DNA from: Siphonodentalium dalli
Taxonomy: Eukaryota; Mollusca; Scaphopoda; Gadilida; Siphonodentaliidae
Direction of reading: 5' to 3'
DNA: 64,000 bases
Assembly (NCBI GenBank): GCA_032622095.1
Contig: CP136066.1
Location: 203,816,978 to 203,880,977 of the forward strand
Numbering within the stretch: position 1 is the first letter of the stretch; the number at the start of each line of letters is the position of its first letter. Below the pieces are notes generated by a model. The model did not search any database. It had not been told where the DNA came from and saw only the letters and a program-made list of their open reading frames with translations. Shown here piece by piece: positions 11,330-22,755 of this stretch. A program made the translations under genes and the position numbers.

Positions 11330-11555
11330 TGCTCTAAATAATCGACCCCATAGCCACAGCAGAATTATAGGTAATTTTTCAGGATTTAGTCGGAAATATG
11401 GCTTGTTGCCATTCATCGAAAAGTTCTCCCCGAGAGCTTTCCGATGAGGGGAGAGCTTTCCGATGAATGGCAACAAGCCATATTTCCGACTAAATCCTGA
11501 ACAGTTGACCATAATTCTGCTGTGGTTAAGGAGTCGATTATTTAGAGCATTACTG
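11330..11555. mobile_element. Family A palindromic element
   Basis: Both arms are present. The left end lacks CAG because a type I element abuts it (TTAATGCTCTAAATAATC). The loop has an extra direct repeat of GGGGAGAGCTTTCCGATG. Confidence 0.8.
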
Positions 11556-11588
11556 TAATACTGTTTCATGTTGTAAGTAACTTATCAA

Positions 11589-11992
11589 AATATGGATATC
11601 ATTGGAACCGGCTCCTTGACCACATGGTGATAGTTACAGTTATGCCCTGTGCCAATGCATTCTCTTATATATGCGAGTCGACCTAATTATAAGCTGTACC
11701 TAAATCCAACCATTTATGGGGCCATCTCCTACTAAACGCAACAGAAAAATCCATTTAAAGAATTACTATGAGTTAAAAATGATAGTTAAATAAACTCACG
11801 TACACAAAGAACCATGTATGACAGAATGCATTTTAACACTTTTTACCATTTTTTCTTACATTCTTTAACAATTTTATAATTTTTAATGTGTTAAGCCAAT
11901 GCATTCTCTTATATATGCGAGGCGACCTATGGTCGACTCGCCTATATAAGAGAATGCATTGGCACAGGACCCTTCTGTTGGGTAAAGGGTTA
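11589..11992 (-). mobile_element. Type I TTAA element, rearranged
   Basis: The right-hand end ACCCTTCTGTTGGGTAAAGGG-TTAA is intact. The left end is truncated to the 'atatggatatcattggaacc' segment. About 135 bp of unrelated sequence (11690-11825) replaces part of the first hairpin and spacer. It contains one intact H module (about 11893-11962). Confidence 0.65.
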
Positions 11993-12232
11993 AGGCATGA
12001 GATAAAGGGACAAAAAATAGGGTCAGGAGGGGATGTAAATCTAGCAATTTTTTATATTGGCCTTAAAACTTACGAATTGTTTATGGAGGTTATTCACATC
12101 TGACCTTATATTAAAAGTGTGGATGACATTGAGACGATTTACTGTAGGATTGATACATGGCCAATCTCATGTTCTGTGGCGTTTGGTAATGCTTATTGAT
12201 CTTGTATTACTGGGGGGGTCATGGCTGATGTA

Positions 12233-12445
12233 CAGTAACGCTCTAAGTCATCAACTTCTTAACCACAGCAGAATTATGGGTAACTTTTCAGGATTTAGTC
12301 GGAAATATGGCTTGTTGCCATTCATCGGAAAGCTCTCAGGGAGAGCTTTCCGATGAATGGCAACAAGCCATATTTCCGATTAAATCCTGAAAAGTTACCC
12401 ATAATACTGCTGTGGTTAAGAAGTCGATTACTTAGAGCATTACTG
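12233..12445. mobile_element. Family A palindromic element
   Basis: 213 bp, TA flanks, loop CAGGG between GAAAGCTCT arms. About 32 bp to its right (to 12479) repeats the sequence following the copy at 11330-11555, so this part of the window was locally duplicated. Confidence 0.88.
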
Positions 12446-12487
12446 TAATACTGTCTCATGTTGTAAGTAACATATCAAATCTCCTCC

Positions 12488-12911
12488 CAAGCCTGCAAAT
12501 AGTGCGGCTGTTATTTGTAAAATGAGGTCCCCTAGTGTTCGGTGGGCTAGCATCACCAAACTCACCCTCTGGGGACCTCATTCTGCTTAGACCTGATATT
12601 ATGGGAAGTATCTATTGTCTCAAATTAACAATGTTTTTAGTTTCTTTTTCATTTCTGTTCAGTTTCTATATCCCCCTAATTTGCAGGAGATAAAATGCAT
12701 AATAGAGGTGACTAATGGCTGAACATCACCAAATTTAACTGGGGAACTTCAATCTGATCCCAGGTCTCCCATAGCAGTTGAGGCCTAAAGCAGAATGAGG
12801 TTCCCAGAGGTTGAATTTGGTGATGCTATCCTGCCATGCAGGATAGCATCACTAAATTCACCTTCTGCGGACCTCATTCTGCAAATGACAGACAAACTAT
12901 TTGCAGGCTTG
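12488..12911. mobile_element. Family C element
   Basis: CAAGCCTGCAAATAGTG at the left and TATTTGCAGGCTTG at the right. The first hairpin is shortened and the second (about 12796-12890) is complete. Confidence 0.75.
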
Positions 12912-13169
12912 GTTGTATGTATTAAATATAAAATTATTCAAAGCCTCCTCCCAGGCAAGATGCCAGGACATCGGAGTCAAGTAGCCTGATATCACATATC
13001 TATTCCTTGTTTAGTAACCAGATATTCACAGATATTTTATGCTGGGTTCATGCTGCCGTTTGACAAATTTGGTAGTTGCAAAAATAATCTGCATTTGGCA
13101 AAACATTTTTCATTTGGTAATTCACTTTTTAATTCCTCAAGAAAGTTGAAAAATGTTGTCAATAAATAC

Positions 13170-13290
13170 CATTAATTTACCATGAATATCCATGGTTAAA
13201 AAGTATGAATAACCATGAATATTCATGGGTAAATAAACATGGTTATTCATGAATTATCCTTGAATAACCATGAATAATTCATGGTCAGGA
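13170..13290. repeat. Low-complexity palindromic repeats
   Basis: Overlapping copies of ACCATGAATATTCATGG and ATGGTTATTCATGAA on both strands. Confidence 0.7.
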
Positions 13291-13330
13291 AACTGGGGAT
13301 GTCCTTATTAAACAATCCAACGAACCTGCC

Positions 13331-13457
13331 TACAGCAGAATGAGGTTCCCAGAGGGTGAATTTGGTGATGCTAGCCCACTATGCGGGGTAGCATCACTAA
13401 ATTCACCCTCTGGGAACCTCATTCTTCAAATGACAGACACCCTATTTCAAGGCTTGG
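13331..13457. mobile_element. Family C single-hairpin derivative
   Basis: One hairpin (GCAGAATGAGGTTCCCAGAG and complement) plus the right end CCTATTTCAAGGCTTGG. Confidence 0.65.
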
Positions 13458-13534
13458 TGACATGTGCAAGCACAGAAAAGACAATATTCAAAAGTACTTA
13501 ATTAAATTATTTTTCCCCTCCCACTATAGATTAA

Positions 13535-13788
13535 CCTTTTGTCAGCCATTTCATGATGGGAGATGCACTGGTGCAGCATTAAAGATCATGTGCCAGTGCA
13601 TTCTCTTATATTACGAGAGTCTCCCATATATAAGAGAATGCACTGGCTTACAAGGTCAAGGTATATATTGTTAGGCCAATGCATTCTCTTATATATGCGA
13701 GGCTCACTATGGGAGACTCGCATATATAATAGAATGCATTGGCACTGGGTTTTCGCAAAACTTCACGAAGCTCCCGTCATGGAAGGGT
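13535..13788 (-). mobile_element. Type III TTAA element
   Basis: CCATTTCATGATGGGAGATG at the left, two H modules (about 13591-13645 and 13675-13741), and GAAGCTCCCGTCATGGAAGGG at the right. TTAA is degraded on both sides. Confidence 0.65.
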
Positions 13789-13789
13789 C

Positions 13790-13908
13790 ACTAAATGGAT
13801 TCTCATATCCAGTTATGAAAATATACATTGGAATAGTCAATTGCTCATCTGGAGAGGTGTTCACGAAATGTAAGCAGATGACAGATAGATCATAAGATAA
13901 TACAAGTA
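13790..13908 (+). mobile_element. Type V fragment
   Basis: TAAATGGATTCTCATATCCA and the following sequence match the left half of the type V copy at 38797-39027. It ends at the family A insertion. Confidence 0.5.
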
Positions 13909-13937
13909 CAGTAATGCCCTAAATAATTTACCCCTTA

Positions 13938-14601
13938 GTGCCACCGCACACGCTGCGATTAAAATTGTAAGTGGGGAAAATAAAAAGTGGAACATCCAAT
14001 GCGCATGCCCACGACAATATCGTAGCCAAATCGTAGCGATCAAGCACTGTTTTATTTTTACCAGGAAAATCATGGCAACGCGCGTGATCGTAGCTGTCAC
14101 ATGACCAATGTCGCACTGGTCATGTTGTAAATACCACGAAAAAATTCAAAAATGGCGCAAAGTTCACAAACTTCTTGGACTTACAAAAACGAGGCCACAT
14201 TGGTGGAGATGTGGCACGGCAGGAAGTTCAGGCCTATACCACATATCAGCCATCTGCTATGCAGAAAAGGAGAAGATCCGAGTGCTGCCGCATTTGTTGA
14301 AAGTGGGGCAGCTGTGGAGTTGCAGGTACAAACAAGTAAAAATTAAAAAATATTCAATTTCACTTGAACTTTCAAGTTCAACTTGTTAGTTTAGAAAATT
14401 GAGATACACGCCATGCATATATATATATGATTGCATAATGCGGAGAATGTGAAATAACATTTTGCTAGATCATGTGCTCGATCACGTGGATTAAATCGTA
14501 GCTGCATACATCGCAACACCGTAGCGTCTGCGATCAAGTCATTTTTCTCCACCTGCGATTTTCCCCACTTACGATTTTAAGCGCAGCGTGTGCTGTGGCA
14601 C
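13938..14601 (+). mobile_element. PIF/Harbinger-like DNA transposon remnant
   Basis: 664 bp with inverted ends of about 45 bp: GTGCCACCGCACACGCTGCG at the left, and the complement of GTGCCACAGCACACGCTGCG at the right. It is flanked by the 3-bp duplication TTA (13935-13937, 14602-14604), as in PIF/Harbinger (TWA). An internal frame (14152-14346) could be a leftover of the element's DNA-binding protein. No transposase is present. Confidence 0.75.
14152..14346 (+). pseudogene. Possible Myb/SANT-like fragment in the Harbinger-like element
   Basis: A 64-residue frame starting MAQSSQTSWTYKNEATLVEM. The pattern W-T-x(3)-E-A-T-L-V-E-M-W is like the first helix of Myb/SANT-like proteins encoded by Harbinger elements. 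The second and third helices cannot be identified, and the frame is short, so it is probably a truncated exon. The assignment is tentative. Confidence 0.35.
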
Positions 14602-14630
14602 TTAAACACAGCAGAATTATGGGTAATATT

Positions 14631-15369
14631 TTTACAAAGCGATAGTGGCATAGTGCGTAACCTATCAGCAAGGGACTAGTCAAATGTATGGCATAGGCAA
14701 TGTAAAAATACATGTATGTGTTCCATAATAATTTTATCGCCGACGATGCAGACTGATCACATTATACCAGAATCGTGTTCAAACCGGTCCAAAAATAATT
14801 GTCAGATTTGCGTGGGACAAGTTTGTCAACTTATACCATAGTATTATATATCCTATTGAAATGGCATGTGAATGGCACGTTCCACAAAGACAACTGATGC
14901 ACCGCATTATTTTATACGATACACGTTTCATATTTCTGTCATTAACTCCCTGTTATTATTAGATTAATTTCATAGCAGACAAAATTTTAATCGGCAATTT
15001 AACAGGTGTTTGTCCATAAGAAAGACACCGCTGATTGAGATTGATATCGTATATGTCCTTGACAATCTGACAAATCCGCCTCAAGCGAAGTGGGTGGAAG
15101 CAGCAAAGACAATATGCTGTCGTACTTTATCAGATCCACAAACAATAGAACACAAGATTATGTGCAATTTAAATGCTAATATTCGAGCCGGAGAAAAAGT
15201 GTTGACATCCCCGGCAATTGTGCCATATGGATTTGACAGGTTATGAATAGTCCGATTAAGCTGTGGTAAAACTAGGCCACCGGCTGCCCGGAGTAATATT
15301 TTCAGTATGGAGACTGATTGAGAACTGAGAAAATGCACAAATGTTTTGAGTGGGAGTTATGCCTCCTAG
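14631..15369. other. Unassigned sequence with a short open frame
   Basis: Frame 15010-15246 (+, 78 residues, MSIRKTPLIEIDIVYVLDNL...) has mixed composition but matches no family I know, and the opposite strand is also open (15081-15338). Could be a decayed transposon exon. Confidence 0.35.
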
Positions 15370-16580
15370 CTTCCCATACATGTTACATGAATGTGAATAA
15401 CTATATCTGTATTAAAGTGACGAGGGACATTGCCATACATGTATACATGTTACATGAATGTGAATAGTCATGTCTGTATTAAGTGATGAGGGACATTGCC
15501 ATACATGTTACGTGAATGTGAATAACCATGTCTGTATTAAAGTGACAAGGGACATTGCCATACATGTTACATGAATGTGAATAACCATGTCTGTATTAAA
15601 GTGACAAGGGACATTGCCATACATGTTAAGTGAATGCGAATAACCAAGTCTGTATTAAAGTGACAAGGGACATTGCCATACATGTTACGTGAATGTGAAT
15701 AACCATGTCTGTATTAAAGTGACAAGGGACATTGCCATACATGTTACGTGAATGTGAATAACCATATCTGTATTAAGTGATGAGGGACATTGCCATACAT
15801 GTTATGTGAATGTGAATAACCATGTCTGTATTAAAGTGACAAGGGACATTGCCATACATGTTACGTGAATGTGAATAACCATATCTGTATTAAGTGATGA
15901 GGGACATTGCCATACATGTTACATGAATGTGAATAACTATATCTGTATTAAAGTGACGAGGGACATTGCCATACATGTATACATGTTACGTGAATGTGAA
16001 TAACCATGTCTGTATTAAAGTGACAAGGGACATTGCCATACATGTTACGTGAATGTGAATAACCATGTCTGTATTAAAGTGACAAGGGACATTGCCATAC
16101 ATGTTACGTGAATGTGAATAACCATGTCTGTATTAAAGTGACAAGGGACATTGCCATACATGTTACGTGAATGTGAATAACCATGTCTGTATTAAAGTGA
16201 CGAGGGACATTGCCATACATGTATACATGTTACATGAATGTGAATAACCATGTCTGTATTAAAGTGACGAGGGACATTGCCATACATGTATACATGTTAC
16301 ATGAATGTGAATAACCATGTCTGTATTAAAGTGACGAGGGACATTGCCATACATGTATACATGTTACATGAATGTGAATAACCATGTCTGTATTAAGTGA
16401 TGAGGGACATTGCCATACATGTATACATGTTACGTGAATGTGAATAACCATGTCTGTATTAAAGTGACAAGGGACATTGCCATACATGTTACGTGAATGT
16501 GAATAACCATATCTGTATTAAGTGATGAGGGACATTGCCATACATGTTACGTGAATGTGAATAACCATGTCTGTATTAAA
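15370..16580. repeat. 59-bp satellite array
   Basis: About 20 copies of a 59-bp unit (GGGACATTGCCATACATGTT ... GTGAATAACCATGTCTGTAT). Some units carry an extra 8 bp (GTATACAT), making 67. A stray diverged unit lies at 16975-17030. Confidence 0.92.
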
Positions 16581-17490
16581 GATACACACTCCGATTTGAT
16601 GGTCCCTGTATCATCAGATTTCAACAACATTTCTTCAAAAGAAGCTTTAGGTATCAGAATCGATTAATTACAAAACAATAATGCTAACAATTGCTAATGT
16701 CAACTCGAGTATAAAATTTTCCAAAACGTGTGTTACCGTATTTATCAACATTTTGTTCAATGCAATTTGGTATCAAGAGTATATGTCAGTCTGCCCATCG
16801 AATAAATTGCTAGGCTGCAAAATATTCCAGGTGGTGAAAAATAACATATTTCAAAAATTGATATCTGATCACTGAGCTTTGGTGGGTGGGCTTCTCGACT
16901 CGAATCAAAATATTTGTTTACCCACAAAGCCAAAGAAATAGTAATTTAGTAGCGTGAATTTGAATTATGTATCTTTAAAGTGATGTGGAACATTGCCATA
17001 CATGTGAATAATTATGTTTGTAAAAAAGTGTGATGTGAAACACTTCGCTGGATACAGGAACGTTTGCGATGTTCATTAGGCAATAACTGAAGTCGCCAGA
17101 CTCACCACTTTGCAAAAGCGATGAACCACAACACCTCTTTATCCAAACACCAGGTTGTCAAGTGTTGTTTGTTAAATTGGGCAAACTTTCAACTTGAGTT
17201 GTTGAGATTTTCCAGCTGTTACCAGACTGGTTTGTTTATGTTTGTGTGTGAAGGGATTCACACACTTTGTTTAATTACTCTGCTGGTCATAACCCAATTA
17301 CCCCAATGAATCTGCCAGTCATTTCTTAATGAATTGCACGCATGCAGTGATTATTGTTGTTGGTGTAATTGCGAAGTAGTCAAAATTTAATTTTGTTCGC
17401 TGTTCAAATGTGGTGTTCTCTGAAATCACACATTTGATGTGGTTTGGATTTTCGACAACTTAGTTTATTGCTACATTCTTCCAGTGGATA
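16581..17490. other. No feature recognised
   Basis: Unique-looking AT-rich sequence apart from one stray 59-bp satellite unit at 16975-17030. Confidence 0.5.
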
Positions 17491-17492
17491 TA

Positions 17493-17532
17493 CAGTAACG
17501 CCCTAATTAATCGACTAATTAGGGCATTACTG
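17493..17532. mobile_element. 40-bp minimal family A derivative
   Basis: CAGTAACGCCCTAATTAATC joined directly to its near-complement, flanked by TA (17491-17492, 17533-17534). Only the outer 17-20 bp of each arm remain. Confidence 0.8.
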
Positions 17533-17550
17533 TAGCATTTGGGTACGAAC

Positions 17551-18231
17551 TTAACCCTTTGGCGAGTAGAACGACACATATGTCGCTGTACGGTTCGCGA
17601 ATGGAACGACATATATATCGTTTCAGGAAGTGTCATTTTTATATAGACATAACTTCAATTAATCATCTGATTTATAAATGAATCGTATAGGAGTTATTTT
17701 GATTAATATAATGTCCCAATGTATAAGTGCAATAGATTATGATAGCACACGTTAACAAAAAATGCACATTAATTAAAACGAATTATTGGACCCGTTTGAC
17801 CCGAACTTGTTAATAGTTATTGCTATGACGTTGACGTTAAATTTATTCATGACGTCATGGATATGACGTTACAGATACTCTCCAAAGGGTTAACCCTTTG
17901 GCGAGTAGAACGACACATATGTCGCCGTACAGTTCGCGAATGGAACGACATATATATCGTTTCAGGAAGTGTCATTTTTATGTAGACATAACTTCAATTG
18001 ATCATCTGATTTATAAATGATTTGCATAGGAGTTATTTTGATTAATATAAGGTCCCAATGTATAAGTGCAATAGATTATGATAACACATGTAAACAGAAA
18101 ATACACATAAATTAAAACGAATTATTGGACCTTTTGATCTGAATTTGTTAATAATTATTGCTATGACGTTGACGTTAAACTCACGCATGACGTCATGTAT
18201 ATGACGTTATAGATACTCTCCAAAGGGTTAA
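17551..18231 (+). mobile_element. Type IV TTAA element, head-to-tail dimer
   Basis: Two copies of about 340 bp share one TTAA (17890-17893). Each begins TTAACCCTTTGGCGAGTAGA and ends ATACTCTCCAAAGGGTTAA. The copies are clearly alike but differ at many bases. No H module. Interiors have several GACGT/ACGTC motifs. Confidence 0.85.
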
Positions 18232-18243
18232 TAATATTAGTCT

Positions 18244-18514
18244 TTAACTCCATGACTGGAGCTTCCTGAAATTTTGCAAAAACCCTGTGCCAATGCATTA
18301 TCTTAATACAGGTATATGCAAGTCTGCCATAGGAAGTCTCGCATATGTTAGAGAATACATTGGCTTAACAATATTTATCTTGATTCTTTAAGCCAGGGCA
18401 TTCTCTTATATTTGCAAAGCTCCCTATGGGATATTCACAAATTTATATAAGATAATGCACTGGCACAAGATCTTTAATGTTGCACCAGTGCAGCTCCCAT
18501 CATGAAAGGGTTAA
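18244..18514 (+). mobile_element. Type III TTAA element
   Basis: TTAACTCCATGACTGGAGCT ... CTCCCATCATGAAAGGGTTAA with two diverged H modules. It lies directly after the type IV dimer. Confidence 0.8.
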
Positions 18515-18650
18515 CATGTTAATGACAAGGCCCCCCCCCCCCCAGTGACTCAGTCTGCAAGATGCATACCAGAAGTGTATTACATGTTCATGTATATACA
18601 GACAGAACACAAATCATAATAGAGAATATTTATATTTAGCATAGAAAGGG

Positions 18651-18889
18651 TTAGCCCTTTCATGATGGGTGCCGCACTGGTGCAGCATTAAAGATCCTGT
18701 GCCAGTGCATTATCTTATATATGTGAGTCTCTCATGGCGAGCCTCACATATATAAGAGAATGCACTGGCTTACAAGGTCAAGGTAAATATTGTTGGGCCA
18801 ATGTATTCTCTTACATATGCGAGGCTCCCATATATAAGAGAATGCATTGGTACAGGGTTTCAGGAAGCTCCAGTCACTGGAAGAGTTAA
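18651..18889 (-). mobile_element. Type III TTAA element, inverted
   Basis: CCCTTTCATGATGGGTGCCG ... GAAGCTCCAGTCACTGGAAGAGTTAA with two H modules. Opposite orientation to the copy 140 bp to the left. Confidence 0.78.
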
Positions 18890-19911
18890 CCATCAAAGAG
18901 ATGGAGAGATTCAGAAATATTCATAAAAAAGTCGGCAATTTTGTTTGAATAAAAACAAAGTTTGAAAGAACATGGCAGTCTCAAAGAATATAAGATCTGG
19001 GAGAGTGACAAGTAAATAATTAACACTTAAATTGATAGCATGTCCATCATCACGTCCTTGTGAGAAATACAAACAAAAACATCTCCTATGTACTCTGACC
19101 ACACAAGAAGACTTAATTAAATCGTAATCAAATTGTAATCAAATCGACAAAGTGATGACATGAATATTTGATTGGCTGATCTCTCCTTTGACTACAGGTT
19201 GTTCTCATGAGGTCATGCCACCGGATCTTCGCTATCCTTATAAGTCAATAAATCATGGTCCCAGTTGGGGTCATCATTGAGTTGCTTAACGTGCAGACAT
19301 GCAGTAATATTGCTCTTGTGTGTATAGATAAAGGATGGCTATGGTTTTTATTATATACTGACTGAGAGCTTTCCGATGAATGGCAACAAGCCATATTTCC
19401 GACTAAATCCTGAAAAGTTACCCATAATTCTGCTGTGGTTAAGGGGTTGATTGACATTCAATGTTTTCGATAGTTCTGTCCCCAATCCGATAATCCACTT
19501 CCTAATTTTAGTACACCCACTATCGCTACGAATTCCAGAAATCTATTTTTAGCATGCAGACTATTCCATGAAGGTAATTCGAAAGTCATCTCCACCTCGC
19601 AGGAAAAGTGCAACACTTTTGTTCCAAATGCCTTGGTAATTGACAACTGGCGCGCAATAAAAGATTGTAAGCAATTAATTTATGTTATTTGTGATTGTTT
19701 CCATATATTTTATGTGAGGATTTATTTCTGTTCCTGTATTCGCTGTCAGATCACAACATCTCTTTGATATATTTCGTCAATTCCTTACTTCGTCAAAAAT
19801 CATCGGACCATGACCAAATTCGAACTTGGCCTGCATCTACTCAAATGTGATCCATTTAACAAATATAACTATTTTCTGTTGAATATTGCTCAAGTTATCA
19901 TCTGGACAACT
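18890..19911. other. No gene; half family A inside
   Basis: Unique-looking sequence on both sides of the half family A at 19363-19452; short frames on the minus strand look incidental. Confidence 0.5.
19363..19452. mobile_element. Half family A element
   Basis: Right arm only, from GAGAGCTTTCCGATGAATGG to GGTTAAGGGGTTGATT. Confidence 0.75.
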
Positions 19912-20275
19912 TCTCCCTCATAACCAAGAGGGGAGAACTGACTTCTCCCTTATAACCAAGAGGGGAGAACTCACTTCTCTCTTATAACCAAGAGGGGAGA
20001 ACTGACTTCTCCCTTATAACCAAGAGGGGAGAACTGACTTCTCCCTTATAACCAAGAGGGGAGAACTGACTTCTCCCTTATAACCAAGAGGGAAGAACCG
20101 ACTTCTCCCTTATAACCAAGAGGGGAGAACCGACTTCTCCCTTATAACCAAGAGGGGAGAACCGACTTCTCCCTTATAACCAAGAGGGGAGAACCGACTT
20201 CTCCCTTATAACCAAGAGGGGAGAACCGACTTCTCCCTTATAACCAAGAGGGGAGAACCGACTTCTCCCAATTTG
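19912..20275. repeat. 32-bp tandem array
   Basis: About 11 copies of ACTTCTCCCTTATAACCAAG + AGGGGAGAACTG. Each unit has a short self-complementary pair (TTCTCCC / GGGGAGAA). The switch from AACTG to AACCG halfway shows two sub-blocks. Confidence 0.92.
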
Positions 20276-20301
20276 AAACCTCTTGGCTGGTCCCGGATTG
20301 G

Positions 20302-20682
20302 TTAATCCTTTACCCAACAAACCGGCCAAAACCGGCCAAATAAAGCTTCAACAGCCTAAAATATCTTCGGTCTGTCTCAATAGAACCATACAAATATGGA
20401 TATCATTGGAACCGGCTCCTTGACCACATTGTGATAGTTACAGTTATGCCCTGTGCCAATGCATTCTCTTATATATGCGAGTCAGGTCGCCTCGCATATA
20501 TAAGAGAATGCATTGGCCTAAAAAACACTTTTTACCATTTTTTCTTACATTCTTTAACAATTTTATAATTTTTAATGTGTTAAGCCAATGCATTCTCTTA
20601 TATATGCGAGGCGACCTATGGTCGACTGACATATATAAGAGAATGCATTGGCACAGGGCCGTTCTGTTGGGTAAAGGGTTAA
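20302..20682 (-). mobile_element. Type I TTAA element
   Basis: Inverted full-length copy (TTAATCCTTTACCCAACAAA ... TTGGGTAAAGGGTTAA), with H modules at about 20455-20517 and 20584-20652. It follows the 32-bp tandem array directly. Confidence 0.85.
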
Positions 20683-20762
20683 TCTACTGAGAAATATTGA
20701 ACACATTTTCTTGGAATAAGTTGTCTTTGTGATGGGTGGTCCTGGATATATACAATAAGTTC

Positions 20763-21013
20763 TTAACCCTTTGAGTGCCAGGTGCGATTTTTGTATCAAC
20801 CCATATACCCTGTGCCAATGCATTCTCTTATATATGCGAGTCGACCATAGGTCGCCTCGCATATATAAGAGAATGCATTGGCTTAACAATTTTTTTTTTA
20901 TTTTTTTTTTTTACAATTTTTTACATTTTTAATATATTTTATTATATTCTTTAACAGACTTATTGTGTAGGTTTAGGGCCGATAATATCGGCCCCTGGCA
21001 CTCAAAGGGTTAA
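20763..21013 (+). mobile_element. Type II TTAA element
   Basis: TTAACCCTTTGAGTGCCAGG at the left and CTGGCACTCAAAGGGTTAA at the right. It contains one H module (20817-20882), then an AT-rich stretch and a GGGCCGATAATATCGGCCCC stem near the right end. Confidence 0.85.
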
Positions 21014-21502
21014 AACTAACAAATGAGATGTTGTCTGGGAACAACAAAACAAGGCAAGTGCTTTATATTCTACGCTTGATGCTCCGATATGGAATCAGAG
21101 ATGTGGGTATAAATTAGATTTTGATTGAGAGAAGCATGAACTTTCTAAAAAATCCTAAGACCAGACAAATCAGTGAAATCTCAGACTAAGAAGTTGATTA
21201 TAAGATGTTATACCATGTCTTTAATTCAAATTATTATGTCTCAAGGGTCGTCCACTAGTACCAAGTTTCTTCAGGAACATCTAGGAGACGTCAGTCTTGA
21301 TAGATGTTGACAGCAATGAAGGGGAAATGACAAGCTGCGTTTAGCGTGTCCTTGTCTGTTGGTATAGAGTTTAGTGGGGATAAAATGTGGCCAGGCCTGA
21401 AGATATGTGGCCGGACATTTGCTGTGTGATAGCATCACTATAAATTAGATTTCCATTGAGAGATAGCCTGAACATTCTAAAACATCCTAACTCACTCCAG
21501 AC

Positions 21503-21943
21503 CAAGTCTGAGTTTAGTGTGCCTGTCATTTGCTAAATGAGGTCCCCAGAGGGTGTTAATTTAGTGATGCTATCCTGCATAGTGGGCTAGCATCACCAAA
21601 TTCACCCTCTGGGGACCTCATTCTGCATGGCCTCATCTGCTATGGGAGACATAGACTCAGATTGAAATTCCCAAATGGTGAATATTGTGATGTACACCCA
21701 TTGGGAACCTCGATTATGCAATGTGTTGGCTTCCAATTTGGGGACATAGAGAAACTAAACTAAAATGGAAATAGAATCATGTGCATAAATTTCTATAGAA
21801 ATTTTATAATAAAGAAACTTTCCAGAGAAGGTGAAGCCTAAGCAGAATGAGGTCCCCAGAGGGTGAATTTAGTGATGCTAGCACGCTATGCAGGATAGAG
21901 TCCCTAAATTTACGCCCTGTGGACCTTATTCTGCAAATGACTG
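21503..21943. mobile_element. Family C element in the second copy of a tandem duplication
   Basis: CAAGTCTGAGTTTAGTG at the left, two hairpins, right end shortened after CTGCAAATGACTG. The flanks CTCCAGAC / CTCTAGAC match the empty site (AGACCAGAC, about 21157-21165) in the first copy of the duplication. Confidence 0.8.
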
Positions 21944-22130
21944 CTCTAGACAATTCAGTGAAATCTCAGACATAAGAAGTTGATTATAAGATCTTAGACC
22001 ATGTCTTTAATTCAAATTATTATGTCTCGAGGACGTTCTATCGTACCAGGTTTCTTCAGGAACCTCTAGGAGACATCAGTCTTGATAGAGTTGACAGCGA
22101 TGAAGTGGAAATGACATGCTGCTTTTATCC

Positions 22131-22323
22131 CTTCCATGACTGGAGCTTCTTGAAATTTTGCGAAAACCCTGTGCCAATGCATTCTCTTATATATGAGTCT
22201 CCCATAGGGAGCCCAACAATATTTACCTTAACATTGTAAGCCTATGGGAGACTCGCATATACACGAGAATGCACAGGAAATTTAATGCTGCATTAGCGTA
22301 GCTCCCTTCATGAAAGGGTTTAA
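22131..22323 (+). mobile_element. Type III element, first of two
   Basis: CCCTTCCATGACTGGAGCTT ... CTCCCTTCATGAAAGGGTTTAA. Both hairpins are shortened. Confidence 0.65.
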
Positions 22324-22366
22324 CATTGGTTTATGTATATTGGAACACAAACAGTCAGATTATTTG

Positions 22367-22600
22367 AACCCCTCCAATGGCTGGAGCTTCCTTAAATTTT
22401 GTGAAAACCCTGTGCAAATGTATTCTCTTATATATGGGAGCCTCGCAAATATAAGAGAACACATTGGCATAACAATATTTACCAGTACATTCTCATATAT
22501 ATGTGAGGCTCCTTATGGCGGACTCACATATATAAGAGAATGCACTGGCACAGGATATTTAATGCTGCACCAGCGCAGCTCCTGTCATGAAAGGGCTAAT
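22367..22600 (+). mobile_element. Type III element, second of two
   Basis: CCCCTCCAATGGCTGGAGCT ... GCTCCTGTCATGAAAGGGCTAA. Together with 22131-22323 it interrupts the second copy of the 21108 duplication. Confidence 0.65.
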
Positions 22601-22689
22601 ATGTCCTTGTCTGTTGCTATAGAGTTTAGCCTGGATGAAATGTGACAGGCTTGAAAATATCGTGCCGGACATTTGCAGGATAGCGGCAC

Positions 22690-22755
22690 TATACATGTAC
22701 ACCCTCTGGGGACCTCATTCTGCAAATGACAGATACACTATTTCAAGGCTTGGCC
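22690..22755. mobile_element. Family C right end
   Basis: CACCCTCTGGGGACCTCATT followed by the TATTTCAAGGCTTGG end; the rest is missing. Confidence 0.55.

Larger units (their letters stand above)
13909..14630. mobile_element. Family A element split by a Harbinger-like insertion
   Basis: The left piece 13909-13937 starts CAGTAATGCCCTAAATAATT after TA. The right piece from 14602 reads TTAAACACAGCAGAATTATG. Together they give the family A arm with 664 bp inserted at its TTAA. Confidence 0.8.
21108..22690 (+). repeat. Tandem duplication, second copy filled with insertions
   Basis: Copy 1 (about 21108-21437) is free of elements. Copy 2 begins at 21438 (ATAAATTAGATTT) and resumes at 21952-22133 and 22597-22690, broken by family C and by two type III elements. 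Confidence 0.78.

Noticed and set aside
15010-15338. Short gene on either strand
   Set aside because: Both strands are open, no family match, no splice or start context that decides; kept only as an unassigned frame.
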